Positions 7,024-15,572 of a stretch of 46,513 nucleotides of DNA are shown piece by piece. The notes under the pieces are model-generated. The model ran no database searches. It worked only from the letters and a program-made list of their open reading frames with translations, and was not told the origin of the DNA. The position numbers were made by a program, and so were the translations under genes. Every line of letters starts with the position of its first letter. Position 1 is the first letter of the stretch. The stretch comes from Lentisphaerota bacterium. Its GTDB lineage: Bacteria > Verrucomicrobiota > Lentisphaeria > Victivallales > Victivallaceae. The stretch lies in the NCBI GenBank assembly GCA_015061725.1, contig SUVX01000023.1, positions 1-46,513 of the forward strand. The letters run 5' to 3'.

Positions 7024-8991
7024 ATGAACAAAACACTGAAAGCCGTGTGCCTGTCAGTACTTTCAGGCATTTGCATTTCTGGACTTGCCGGAGCTGAAAT
7101 CTTTGTTTCACCCAATGGCAGAGACAGCAGTTCCGGAACAAAAAATGCTCCGTTGAAAACGATCGGCAAGGCTGTTGGCAAAGCAAAACCGGGGGATACG
7201 GTCAGACTTCTGCCGGGAGTTTACTCCGAACAGGTTGTATTAAAAAAGTCCGGACGCAAGGGGGCTTTCATTACAATTTCAGGAACCCGCGGCAAAAATG
7301 GAGAGTATCTTTCCATCGTTCAGGCTCCGGGAAAAGTTTTGAGAAACTGGACTCCTGCTCCGGAAATCGGCAAAAATGTCTGGAAAACGCCGCTTGAAAA
7401 ACGCCCTGATTGTGTGATGAAAGACGGTGCAATGATTACTTATATCAATCACATGACCATGGCTTTACCGCAGAGAAAAATTCTGCCGAAAGAGCTTCTT
7501 GAAGAGTATTATGTGAGCAAATTCGGTCCCGACTGCAAACGTCTGGCGGGACTGGATTTGTTGAGACTGCCCGATGATGTCAAAATCACGCATAAAAATT
7601 TGAACTGTAAGCGTGTGAACTTCTGGGAAGTGATTGATAATGTGCTTTCAGGTTGGCACAAGGGATATCTTTACATCCGTCTGGCGGGTGATAAAACGAT
7701 TGAAAATTGCCGCATTACCGCTACTTACGGTGAGGGCATCCTGGTTGAAAACGCCTCATATATCACCATAAAAAATCTGCATATACGCGCTTCAAGGATC
7801 CAGGTCCGTTTTGAGGGAAAAGCCTCTGATAATATTGTTGAAAACTGTCTGCTTATGCACGGCGGTGCCCGTGTCCATATTGATAAAGCAGCCTCAAACA
7901 ACACGGTCAGAAACAATATTATGACCTGCGGATTCATCCGCAACGATCTTTTCAGATTGAGAAGTGCCAATGATATGCGCGGCGGTGCGCTGTATGAAAT
8001 TTTTAAATTTATCATCGGAACCTCTTTGTCTGATGATAAAGGTGTCGCCAATTACGGAAAAGGTTCAAAGATTCTTGACAACATCATCGTGCAGGGCTTG
8101 ATCGGTATCCGTGCTTTCGGACCGGATATGACTGTTTCAGGCAATGTCATCCACGGTATGTCAAGCGTCGGTATCGTCACCGGATCTCAGACTTCGGGAC
8201 ACTTTTTCCGCAATCTTGTGATTAACTGCGGTATTCCGCTGCGTATTCACGAATACTGCAACCCCAAAGCAAAAAGAGAGGAATACCATTACAACAATCT
8301 TTTTGTTCAGGGCAGAAATGCCGGACAGCAGACCCTTGTTCACTGTTATGCAAAGATGGGCCGCATTTACAAAGCGAGTCCCAAAAACGCCAAAACGCAT
8401 AAGATACCCAAACTCTCTGACCATGAAAAGACCTTTGTCTATCACAATACTTTCTGGGGCGGAAATGACAGTAATGCCGTTCTGATACTCAGCCGTTATG
8501 CCCGGAATTTCCGTAAAGTCATGCCGTTTTATGTGGTCAACAATATTTTCAAAGATCATCCCTGGTATGTGACAACGAGCCATGAATTGACCGGTCCCAA
8601 TCTGCATTATCTCTTTGAAGTGTTTGACAAGCCCCGACGGGATAAAAAAGTACCGGAGCTCAATAAGATCATAAGTGTGAAAGACACTGAAAACATCTGG
8701 AATAAAAATGGTCTTGCGGGACTTCCTGATTTGTCGCTTGCTGAAAATTCTCCTGCTCTTTCCGGCGCAGTGGATGTGTCAAAACCCTTTACCGTCAACG
8801 GTAAAACATATCCTGCTCTGCCCGGATTCAAAAAAGGATACTTCAAAGGCAGCACTCCCGCTTTCGGAGCCTTGCAGCAGCATGAAGATATGGCGTTTTT
8901 CAATGAGAGATACCGCAAGACGACTGCGGCAATAAAAATGCTTCAAAGGTTCGGTATCAAAATGCCGGTTCCGGGAATAAAAATGAAATAA
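7024..8991 (+). CDS. Secreted right-handed parallel beta-helix protein (DUF1565-like N-terminus)
   Basis: A 655-aa exported protein. After a signal peptide ending near residue 24 comes IFVSPNGRDSSSGTKNAPLKTI, the DUF1565-like entry to a beta-helix, with PGDTVRLLPGVYSEQVVL. The middle contains many helix rungs of the ENCL/NNTVRNNI type (about residues 230-400). Such folds are used by pectate lyases, polysaccharide lyases and glycoside hydrolases, but I cannot point to a catalytic triad. Spacing to the upstream gene is 16 bp and to the next beta-helix gene a few bases, so the two are co-expressed. Confidence 0.8.
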   Translation: MNKTLKAVCLSVLSGICISGLAGAEIFVSPNGRDSSSGTKNAPLKTIGKAVGKAKPGDTVRLLPGVYSEQVVLKKSGRKGAFITISGTRGKNGEYLSIVQAPGKVLRNWTPAPEIGKNVWKTPLEKRPDCVMKDGAMITYINHMTMALPQRKILPKELLEEYYVSKFGPDCKRLAGLDLLRLPDDVKITHKNLNCKRVNFWEVIDNVLSGWHKGYLYIRLAGDKTIENCRITATYGEGILVENASYITIKNLHIRASRIQVRFEGKASDNIVENCLLMHGGARVHIDKAASNNTVRNNIMTCGFIRNDLFRLRSANDMRGGALYEIFKFIIGTSLSDDKGVANYGKGSKILDNIIVQGLIGIRAFGPDMTVSGNVIHGMSSVGIVTGSQTSGHFFRNLVINCGIPLRIHEYCNPKAKREEYHYNNLFVQGRNAGQQTLVHCYAKMGRIYKASPKNAKTHKIPKLSDHEKTFVYHNTFWGGNDSNAVLILSRYARNFRKVMPFYVVNNIFKDHPWYVTTSHELTGPNLHYLFEVFDKPRRDKKVPELNKIISVKDTENIWNKNGLAGLPDLSLAENSPALSGAVDVSKPFTVNGKTYPALPGFKKGYFKGSTPAFGALQQHEDMAFFNERYRKTTAAIKMLQRFGIKMPVPGIKMK

Positions 8992-9011
8992 AGGTGATGG
9001 AGTTTTTTGCA

Positions 9012-11420
9012 GTGAAAAAGTTGTCAATCATCTGTCTTGTGTTATGTGCGGTTTGGCTCTCAGCGGTTGATCCTGCTGATTACGGGGCAGGGGAGATGAA
9101 AAAATCCGGCAGAACATTTTATGTTTCAACAAAGGGAAATGATAAAAATGACGGAACGTCCCCCGAAAAGGCTTTCCGCACCATCAAATACGGTGCGACA
9201 TTTCTCCGGAGCGGCGATACTCTGCTGGTTGCGGGAGGCGAATACGCTGAAAACGAAGTTCAGCTTAACGTAAAAGATAACTCTGCCGGATACACCGCTC
9301 AGTGCGGTAAACCCGGTTCCCCCATCCGCATTATGGGCGTGCCGGGCGAAAAAGCCGTTCTGCGCGGCGGCAATATCCTCAGGGTGAAAACTCCCGGTTT
9401 GATCCAGACATTCCGTTACGGCAGAAAAATCATTTATGATACCGTTCAGGAATATCCCTCAGGTATTGAACTGAAAAGGCTGGGAGAACCTGAAATGGTC
9501 AAAAAAACGCCCGGTACTTATTTTTATGATCAGCAGAAAAAGTTTTTGCTTGTTCATTTTGCCGCCCTTGATCAGCAAGGAATTTCCGTTGCCCGTTCCC
9601 GTATCGGTATGCGTATTCACGGCAGTTTCATTCATATTGAAAATCTGCACTTTACCAATTATTACGAAGGAATCTATGTCCGTATGAATCAGCCTTATGA
9701 CAAAAACAGGGCTTCACACATTACTGTCAAAAACTGTTGGTTTTACAACAATTACAAAAACGGACTGGTGTTTGACGGTGCTTTATGGAGTCTTGTGACC
9801 GGCTGCCGCGGCTGGGGGAATACTGAAAAAGGCTCCTTTATGACCATGGCAAGATCAGCGGACAATCTCTTTTACGGCAACTGGTGCGGCAATGAAGCCA
9901 TGACGTTACGCCAGAGACCGGAGTTTAATTACAATTACTCGATCAATAATTACGGCGGCAATCCGCCGCGCAATCATGTGATCGGCAATGTGATGGACAA
10001 CAAACTTTCTTTTCGTTGGAAGCAGGCTTCGCCGGGGAGTCATTTTAAAGACAACATCTTGACCGGCAGTTTTTATGCCGAAAGCAAAGTCGTTCCGGCA
10101 AGTTTTTCCGGCAATCTTTTCAAAGGAAAAGTCGGCTGGATCGGTATCGGATGGGATTTGTGGGAAAAGGATTTTGCCGGAACGCCCGTGAAATTCAGCA
10201 GCAATGTCCGTAAGCGGGAACAATTTTCTCCCAAAGACAAAATTGTTTTTGCTGCAGAGAAACTTGCAGTGAAATTGCCGGAAATAAAATTTCCTCCTGT
10301 GATATTTAAAAATTTGCAGGTCAAACAGATCGCTCACGACGGTGCTGTTTTTGTCTGGGAAACGCCCGGATGTGACGGCTGGGGTGAAATCAGTTACCGT
10401 GAAAAAGGCACCCGTAAATGGAAATGTATCAAATCGCCCAATCAGGGCAGCAGTCATGTGATCGGTATTGCGGGCTTGAAAAAATCCTGCGAATATGAGT
10501 ATGTTGCACAATTTATCAACCGGCGCGGAGGAAAAAAGAACAGTGCTCCCAAAGGAACTTTCAAAACGCTGTCCCGGATCCGTCAACCGAAAGTTCTTGA
10601 AGTCGGCGAAGGAAAACTTTCCCTTGCCGAGGCAGGCTGTGCCGCCATGCCCGGAGATACGGTCAAACTTCTTCCCGGACGCCATGTCGGACAACTTTCT
10701 CTGATCCGCAGCGGTCTGCCCGGTAAACCTGTTACCGTAACGGGTAAAGATGCGGTGATCGACGGAAAGTTTTTCCATGCGCCTCTTCTTTTTATCAGCG
10801 GAAAAAAACATATCGTTATCGATGGTATTTCGTTTGAAAATGCAGAAAATTCCGCCCGTAAAAATGTGATACGGTTTGAAAACTGCTCTGATATCATTTT
10901 CCGCAACTGCCGCGTGAAAAGCTCCTTTGATACCGGCAGGGGCCTCTCTGCCAAGGGAGAAAACATCACGGTTGAAAATAATGTCTTCAACGGTGGAGAT
11001 TACATCGTAGGACTCTCCGGCAAAAACATGAAACTTTTGCGGAACACGATCGTCAACGGAACGCTTTTCAGTACAAGTTTCTGGCATGTGTCAGATCTTG
11101 AAGTGCGGGATAATATTTTCTACATCTCCTGTATTCCCGTCAAACGTAATCCCCAGCTTTTGATTTGCGATATCAAAGGCAAGGTGACTTCAGAGGGAAA
11201 TGTCTTTTATTCTCCTTTAAAAGAACACCCCATCGGCGGAAGAATAACTGATAAATTTGCCAAAGTGTTGAAAGAGAGCCGCACCCTTGAAGAGTGGCAG
11301 AAATATGGATACGACAAAAAGAGTATCCATGCAGATCCCCTCTTTGTTGATTATAAGAACGGAGATTTCCGTTTGAAACCGGGCAGTCCCGCCCAAGGAA
11401 AAGGAGCAAACATAAAATGA
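9012..11420 (+). CDS. Large secreted protein: two beta-helix domains flanking a fibronectin III-like domain
   Basis: About 802 aa. I prefer the GTG at 9012 because GGAG lies 9 nt upstream and the product then begins with a normal signal peptide (VKKLSIICLVLCAVWLSAV); GTG 8994 or ATG 8997 would add a poor leader. Residues 35-420 form a right-handed beta-helix (FYVSTKGNDKNDGTSPEKAF entry, many NN-rich rungs). About 425-520 reads like a fibronectin type III module (VFVWETPGCDGWGEISYRE to YEYVAQFINRRGGKK). About 525-790 is a second, shorter beta-helix (PGDTVKLLPGRH, ENVFN rungs). The C-terminus has DPLFVDYKNGDFRLKPGSPA, typical of these families. A polysaccharide-active role is likely but not proven. 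The stop overlaps the start of the dipeptidase gene. Confidence 0.8.
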   Translation: MKKLSIICLVLCAVWLSAVDPADYGAGEMKKSGRTFYVSTKGNDKNDGTSPEKAFRTIKYGATFLRSGDTLLVAGGEYAENEVQLNVKDNSAGYTAQCGKPGSPIRIMGVPGEKAVLRGGNILRVKTPGLIQTFRYGRKIIYDTVQEYPSGIELKRLGEPEMVKKTPGTYFYDQQKKFLLVHFAALDQQGISVARSRIGMRIHGSFIHIENLHFTNYYEGIYVRMNQPYDKNRASHITVKNCWFYNNYKNGLVFDGALWSLVTGCRGWGNTEKGSFMTMARSADNLFYGNWCGNEAMTLRQRPEFNYNYSINNYGGNPPRNHVIGNVMDNKLSFRWKQASPGSHFKDNILTGSFYAESKVVPASFSGNLFKGKVGWIGIGWDLWEKDFAGTPVKFSSNVRKREQFSPKDKIVFAAEKLAVKLPEIKFPPVIFKNLQVKQIAHDGAVFVWETPGCDGWGEISYREKGTRKWKCIKSPNQGSSHVIGIAGLKKSCEYEYVAQFINRRGGKKNSAPKGTFKTLSRIRQPKVLEVGEGKLSLAEAGCAAMPGDTVKLLPGRHVGQLSLIRSGLPGKPVTVTGKDAVIDGKFFHAPLLFISGKKHIVIDGISFENAENSARKNVIRFENCSDIIFRNCRVKSSFDTGRGLSAKGENITVENNVFNGGDYIVGLSGKNMKLLRNTIVNGTLFSTSFWHVSDLEVRDNIFYISCIPVKRNPQLLICDIKGKVTSEGNVFYSPLKEHPIGGRITDKFAKVLKESRTLEEWQKYGYDKKSIHADPLFVDYKNGDFRLKPGSPAQGKGANIK

Positions 11421-12646
11421 ATTTTCTCTGTGAAAATCACGCAAAGGCATACAAGAGCGCCATGGATTGTCTCAAGCCGACACAGGCGCAGCTTGAACAC
11501 GGTTTGGAACTTCACCGCGAATTGTTCGCTATGGATCACTTCGGATTTCTTCCCTCCGCCTGCTGGAATCACAAAATCGTGACCACCTGGGATGAACTCA
11601 AAGAAAAATATGTCGGCTCCAGAGAGCTGAACAAACGCATCGAGTGGATGCAGTACGATGAAGTCTGCAATGATCCGGAATGCGCCGGATTCTTCCGCAA
11701 AGCAATGCGCGCAAGCGGTCTGAACTGTACCATTCAGACCGTTGCCGAGGGCAAGTCCCGCGAGGAGGATATCCGCCGTATGGCATGCAACATCCAGCTT
11801 CTGCGCCACTTCAGCGATACCATTGCCCAGGCGGGCAACTGCGATGACATCAAACGTATCAATGACGAGGGAAAGATTGCCGTTGTCTGGAGCGTCAACG
11901 GTCCCCCCGTTGTCGGAGAGATGGAGGACGGACAGACTGAACTGCACTGGCTCGATGACTGGCGCAGAATGGGTGTCCGTCTGATGCACTTGACCTACAA
12001 CCGCCGCAACTTTGCCGGAGACGGATGTACCGAGTCTGCCGATGCCGGACTCAGTGATTTCGGCAGGGAGCTGATCGAACGCTTGAATAAACAAGGCATC
12101 ATCGTTGACGTGCCGCACACCGGCAGCCGTACCTCTATTGAAGCGGCAAAACACTCCGCAAAACCGATTATGGCAACGCACACGGCGGCAAAGGCATTGT
12201 TTGATTTCTGCCGCTGCAAAGATGATGAAACGCTCAAAGCCATCGCTGACGGCGGCGGAATGGTCGGCGTCTACACCTATGCCGGTATGGTCGGCGGCAG
12301 CGATGACTTGAATCAGGTACTCAACCACATTGAATACATCAGCAAACTTGTCGGTGTGGATCATGTGGGTATCGGTACCGACTTGCAGTACAGCCGCCGC
12401 TGGCCCGAAGAAGTGTATCAGATGCGCGGTTATCCCAAGTCTGAGTATTCCACCCGCTGGTGGGGCAACTGGAAAAATCATCCGCACGCGCCCGCGAAAC
12501 CGGGAGAATCCCAGACCGGCAGTATGGCATGGATCAACTGGCCGCTCTTTACCGTCGGACTGGTTGTCAGGGGCTTCAGCGACGAAGATATCGCAAAAAT
12601 TCTCGGACAGAACTTTTTGAGAGTTTTCAAAGCCAATCAGAACTGA
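11417..12646 (+). CDS. Divergent peptidase M19 (membrane/renal dipeptidase) family protein
   Basis: A 409-aa amidohydrolase-fold protein. The M19 framework is easy to follow: MGVRLMHLTYNRRN, GLSDFGRELIERLNKQGIIV, DVPHTG, IMATHT, DDETLKAIADGGGMVGVY, VGIGTD and a C-terminal NFLRVFKA. Two metal-binding His and the late Asp are therefore kept. However, the bridging Glu (IGVEGG in mammalian DPEP1) reads WSVNG here and the N-terminal H-x-D pair is not recognisable (MDHFGFLP). It may use one metal, another substrate, or have lost dipeptidase activity. No signal peptide. ATGA overlap with the upstream beta-helix gene couples it to that operon. Confidence 0.75.
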   Translation: MNFLCENHAKAYKSAMDCLKPTQAQLEHGLELHRELFAMDHFGFLPSACWNHKIVTTWDELKEKYVGSRELNKRIEWMQYDEVCNDPECAGFFRKAMRASGLNCTIQTVAEGKSREEDIRRMACNIQLLRHFSDTIAQAGNCDDIKRINDEGKIAVVWSVNGPPVVGEMEDGQTELHWLDDWRRMGVRLMHLTYNRRNFAGDGCTESADAGLSDFGRELIERLNKQGIIVDVPHTGSRTSIEAAKHSAKPIMATHTAAKALFDFCRCKDDETLKAIADGGGMVGVYTYAGMVGGSDDLNQVLNHIEYISKLVGVDHVGIGTDLQYSRRWPEEVYQMRGYPKSEYSTRWWGNWKNHPHAPAKPGESQTGSMAWINWPLFTVGLVVRGFSDEDIAKILGQNFLRVFKANQN

Positions 12647-12742
12647 CAAACATTATTTCAGAGTTTTGTTTCCGGAAATGAAGCTGCTGCAAATATTGAT
12701 TTTTGCCGCAGCTCTTTCTGTGGAAAAACAGCCTCTTCGACG

Positions 12743-12847
12743 GGTGGACCAGATGGACAAAATAGACAAAATAGACTCAAAAAAAGTAAAGTCGTCCATC
12801 AGGTCCATCAGGTCCATCAGGTCCATATGGTCCATATGGTCCATTCA
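12743..12847. repeat. 9-bp periodic repeat (GTCCATNNN) with inverted partner units
   Basis: GTCCATCAG x3 (12794-12820), GTCCATATG x2 (12821-12838) and a degenerate sixth unit follow an inverted set in the same 9-bp register (GGACCAGAT, GGACAAAAT, AGACAAAAT, about 12746-12775). The array can fold back on itself. A degraded relative lies at 45991-46026. Open frames through it (MDHMDH-like and SIRSIR-like) are products of the 9-bp period, not convincing genes. Confidence 0.75.
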
Positions 12848-12912
12848 AAGTTCTTCGGGGATCCGCCTTCGCACAAGGCTACGGTGGACAGGGAGGAAAC
12901 AAAAATATACCG

Positions 12913-12935
12913 AAGCCGACGTTTCGGCTTTTTTT
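12913..12935 (+). terminator. Intrinsic terminator
   Basis: AAGCCGA (12913-12919), loop CGTT, TCGGCTT (12924-12930), then a T run. It would end transcription from the dipeptidase operon, though it lies about 270 bp past the stop. Confidence 0.6.
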
Positions 12936-12996
12936 CCCGTGGAAAAAAGTTTTTCTCCTCTCCCCGGCTCCCATCTGCCCTTATCTGAAACAGCGG
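12928..12996. repeat. Repeat G, copy 1
   Basis: About 70 bp closely matching 26014-26082, including the shared block CCCATCTGCCCTTATC followed by a GAAAC-type end. In the other copy the sequence forms the right half of a 27-bp perfect hairpin after hydE; here the left half is replaced by the terminator stem. Confidence 0.7.
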
Positions 12997-13033
12997 AATG
13001 TAAAAAAAAATGAAAAAAAAGTCAAAAAAGGCT

Positions 13034-13061
13034 TTGAACTGCAGGGAAAAAGTGTTATATT
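13034..13061 (+). promoter_or_regulatory. Strong promoter upstream of a probable small RNA
   Basis: TTGAAC (13034-13039), 16-bp spacer, TATATT (13056-13061), the same geometry as the GntR promoter. The predicted start is near 13068, almost 290 bp before the next start codon, so a long untranslated or separate RNA is made. Confidence 0.55.
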
Positions 13062-13067
13062 CTAATC

Positions 13068-13310
13068 AGCGAATAGTTCGCTTTTGGAATATTGGGTTTT
13101 GTGTGAAAGCAGAACCTGTGGTCCCGGAATTGAAAATACTTTGTAAAAAGGAGTTTCCGGAGTGCTGCGAAAATGGATTTGTGTCAGTTGCGGCGGCAAT
13201 AAAAAAGGTCTCCGCATGGTGATAAGAAAGAGGTTGCGCAGACCTTTGCAGAGGCTGCGTATTGACTTCTTTTGTGTTCCCGCATCCGGGAAATCCTCTT
13301 TTTCTGCCCT
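13068..13310 (+). ncRNA. Candidate 6S RNA (ssrS-like) upstream of 5-formyl-THF cyclo-ligase
   Basis: No convincing reading frame, a strong promoter in front and a 5-FCL gene behind, the arrangement of ssrS-ygfA in Proteobacteria. The sequence folds as a long rod: GCAGAA/TTCTGC (13109-13114 / 13302-13307) and TCCCGGA/TCCGGGA (13122-13128 / 13285-13291) as closing stem; unpaired flanks as a central bubble; then GTCA/TGAC (13183-13186 / 13263-13266), a wobble-containing TGCGGC/GCTGCG, AAAGGTCT/AGACCTTT (13204-13211 / 13240-13247) and CGCA/TGCG as terminal arm. This is the 6S layout, but I could not match conserved 6S bases, so another structured RNA or a leader of the cyclo-ligase mRNA is possible. 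Ends are approximate. Confidence 0.35.
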
Positions 13311-13356
13311 CCTGTTTCCCTTTTTTAAAGCAGTTTCATCAGGAAGACTGTAAGTT

Positions 13357-13977
13357 ATGGAAATGGAAAAAAAAGATTTGCGCCGTTTTTTTGCGGAAAA
13401 ACGTAAAAGTATTTCCGCAGAGCAGCGGCAGTCTTTTGACAGGGCGATCCGTCAGAATCTGCGTGAATTGCCTGTCTTTACTGAAAGTGCCTGTGTTGCG
13501 GCATTCTGCCCGCTGGGTGCTGAGCCTGATTTACTGCCTGTCCTCGGGGAAAAGCGGCTGTTTCTGCCGCGTTTTGCGGAAGAACAGCAAGCCTATGAAC
13601 TGGTCGAAGTGACCGATCTGCAGAAAGATCTGGTGACAGGACGCTATAAAATAGCAGAACCGCGTCCTGAACTGGAAAAGGCGGATTGGGACTTTGTCCG
13701 CGCTGAGGTATTGTTCCTGGTTCCTGCGGTCGCCTATGACCGCCGGGGAGTCAGATTGGGTCGCGGCGGCGGTTTCTATGACCGCATGCTCTGTGCCGTT
13801 GCAAAACCTCCGGTGGGAGTTGTTTACTCCTGCCAGATCGGAGAGGGACTGCCGTTGTGCAGTCATGACGTCCCTGTCGGATGGGTCGTCACAGAGAGTG
13901 AAGTTATTAACTGTTTGATGGAAAGGCAAGTCCTTTCCGGACAAGGAGAAGAAGATGGATGGAGGAATCGGGAATAA
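13357..13977 (+). CDS. 5-formyltetrahydrofolate cyclo-ligase
   Basis: A 206-aa cytoplasmic enzyme that uses ATP to turn 5-formyl-THF into 5,10-methenyl-THF. Family marks are the basic N-terminus (LRRFFAEKRKSISAEQR), FCPLGAEPDL, and the diagnostic nucleotide-binding block VPAVAYDRRGVRLGRGGGFYDRML (about residues 124-147, read as VPAVAYD and RLGRGGGFYDR). Length is normal. AGGAAGA precedes the ATG at 13357. Its 3' end overlaps the start of rny by 23 bp, so the two are translationally linked. A probable small RNA lies just upstream. Confidence 0.9.
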   Translation: MEMEKKDLRRFFAEKRKSISAEQRQSFDRAIRQNLRELPVFTESACVAAFCPLGAEPDLLPVLGEKRLFLPRFAEEQQAYELVEVTDLQKDLVTGRYKIAEPRPELEKADWDFVRAEVLFLVPAVAYDRRGVRLGRGGGFYDRMLCAVAKPPVGVVYSCQIGEGLPLCSHDVPVGWVVTESEVINCLMERQVLSGQGEEDGWRNRE

Positions 13978-15535
13978 CCTGCCGGTTTTGATATCAGTCG
14001 GTGCTGTTTTCAGCACCATCGGTATCGCCGCAGGAATTATTATCAACAATTACATTCAGAAATTGCAGAAAGATGCTGCCAGCCGCAATGCTGAAAAAAT
14101 CCGCAGTGACGCTGAGCGTGAGGCGGAACATCTGCTGCGTGATGCCCGCGTTTCCGCAAAGAGCGAAACGATCAAAATGCGTGAAGAGTGCGAGGCGGAA
14201 CTTAAAGAACGCCGCAAAGAACAGAGCAACAACGAAAAACGTATCGCCCAGCGCGAAGAGGTCCTTGACCGGCGTATTGAGGCGGCGGATGCCAAGCTCA
14301 AAAACGTTGAAAAACGCGAAAAGGAAATTGAACTTCTGCGTGAACGTATCAGCAGCAAAGAAAAAGATCTTTCCCAGTGCATTTCACGCCAGATCGACGA
14401 ACTGGAGCGTATCAGCGGATTTTCCCGTGAAGAAGCCGGAAAAATGCTGCTTGAAAAAATCAGCAACGAGGTCAAAAACGAGTCCGGTATCATGGTCCGC
14501 AATATCCTTGAAGAGGCAAAAGTCCGCAGTGAACGCGAAGCACGTCGTATTCTGACTTATGCCATTCAGCGTTATGCGTCTGACTGCACCTATGAACGCA
14601 CCACTGCGACCATTCCGCTGCAGAATGATGAGATGAAAGGACGCATCATCGGTCGTGAAGGACGCAATATCCGTGCGATTGAAGCGGCAACCGGCGTGAG
14701 TATTCTGATTGATGATACTCCTGAAGCGGTGGTCATCAGTTGTTTTGATCCTGTCCGCAAAGAGGTTGCCCGTCAGCTGATGGAACGTCTGATTACTGAC
14801 GGACGTATCCACCCCACCCGCATTGAAGAACTTGTCCGCAAAATCAGCAAAGATCTTGAAGAGGAACTCTTTCAGGTGGGTGAAGCCGCTGTTCTTGAAA
14901 CGGCGATTCAGGGTGTTTCTCCCCAGATTATGAAAGTCCTCGGACGTTTGAAATACCGTTACAGTTTCTCTCAGAACGTTTTGCAGCACTCCCTTGAAAC
15001 GGCTTACTTCATGGGGATCATCGCCGCAGAGCTGGGACTGGATGAAAAGAAAGCCAAACGTATCGGTCTCTTTCACGATATCGGTAAGGCGCTTGACCAT
15101 GAGATTGAGGGACCCCACGCTCAGATCGGTGCGGATTTCCTCCGCAAACACAATGAGGCAAAGGATGTTATCCACGCTGTTGCCGCGCACCACGGCGAAG
15201 TTGAACCCGAAAGTCTCTATGATGTGCTGATTTCTGCCTGCGATACTCTGAGTGCCTCCCGCCCCGGAGCCAGAAGTGAAACGACGGAATTGTATCTCAA
15301 ACGTCTGGAACAGCTTGAAGCAATCGCCCACGAATTTTCCGGCGTTGAATCCTGTTTTGCTCTTCAGGCGGGACGTGAGATCCGCGTGATCGTCACTCCT
15401 GAAAAGGTTTCCGAGGGCGAAGCGCAGATGCTGGCAAGAAACATCTGTCAGCGCATTGAAAAAGAGATGACCTATCCCGGACAGATCAAAGTGACGATCA
15501 TCCGCGAAACCCGTTCTGTGGAATACGCCAAATAA
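13955..15535 (+). CDS. rny: Ribonuclease Y
   Basis: A 526-aa membrane-anchored endoribonuclease that starts mRNA decay. Order of parts: N-terminal transmembrane helix (about residues 9-31), long charged coiled coil (35-200), KH domain with the hallmark GRIIGREGRNIRAIE (about 225-240), then an HD domain with LFHDIGKALDHEIEG (about 370) and AHHGE as metal site. Length and order are those of bacterial RNase Y. AAGGAG precedes the ATG at 13955, which lies within the end of the cyclo-ligase gene. A good terminator follows immediately. Confidence 0.95.
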   Translation: MDGGIGNNLPVLISVGAVFSTIGIAAGIIINNYIQKLQKDAASRNAEKIRSDAEREAEHLLRDARVSAKSETIKMREECEAELKERRKEQSNNEKRIAQREEVLDRRIEAADAKLKNVEKREKEIELLRERISSKEKDLSQCISRQIDELERISGFSREEAGKMLLEKISNEVKNESGIMVRNILEEAKVRSEREARRILTYAIQRYASDCTYERTTATIPLQNDEMKGRIIGREGRNIRAIEAATGVSILIDDTPEAVVISCFDPVRKEVARQLMERLITDGRIHPTRIEELVRKISKDLEEELFQVGEAAVLETAIQGVSPQIMKVLGRLKYRYSFSQNVLQHSLETAYFMGIIAAELGLDEKKAKRIGLFHDIGKALDHEIEGPHAQIGADFLRKHNEAKDVIHAVAAHHGEVEPESLYDVLISACDTLSASRPGARSETTELYLKRLEQLEAIAHEFSGVESCFALQAGREIRVIVTPEKVSEGEAQMLARNICQRIEKEMTYPGQIKVTIIRETRSVEYAK

Positions 15536-15558
15536 GCAGAGATATCCTCTGCTTTTTT
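15536..15558 (+). terminator. Intrinsic terminator after rny
   Basis: GCAGAG (15536-15541), 5-nt loop, CTCTGC (15547-15552), then six T. It starts at the base after the rny stop codon and may reduce, not abolish, read-through into alr 15 bp further on. Confidence 0.75.
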
Positions 15559-15572
15559 CTTCAGGTGTTATC

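Noticed and set aside
12653..13013. Small frames giving MDHMDH-type or SIRSIR-type repeats
   Set aside because: A direct result of the 9-bp DNA period; no ribosome site and flanked by terminator and repeats.
13109..13310. SRP RNA, tmRNA or RNase P RNA in the region before the cyclo-ligase gene
   Set aside because: The conserved SRP loop, tmRNA tRNA-like ends and RNase P core motifs were not found; a 6S-like rod fits better.
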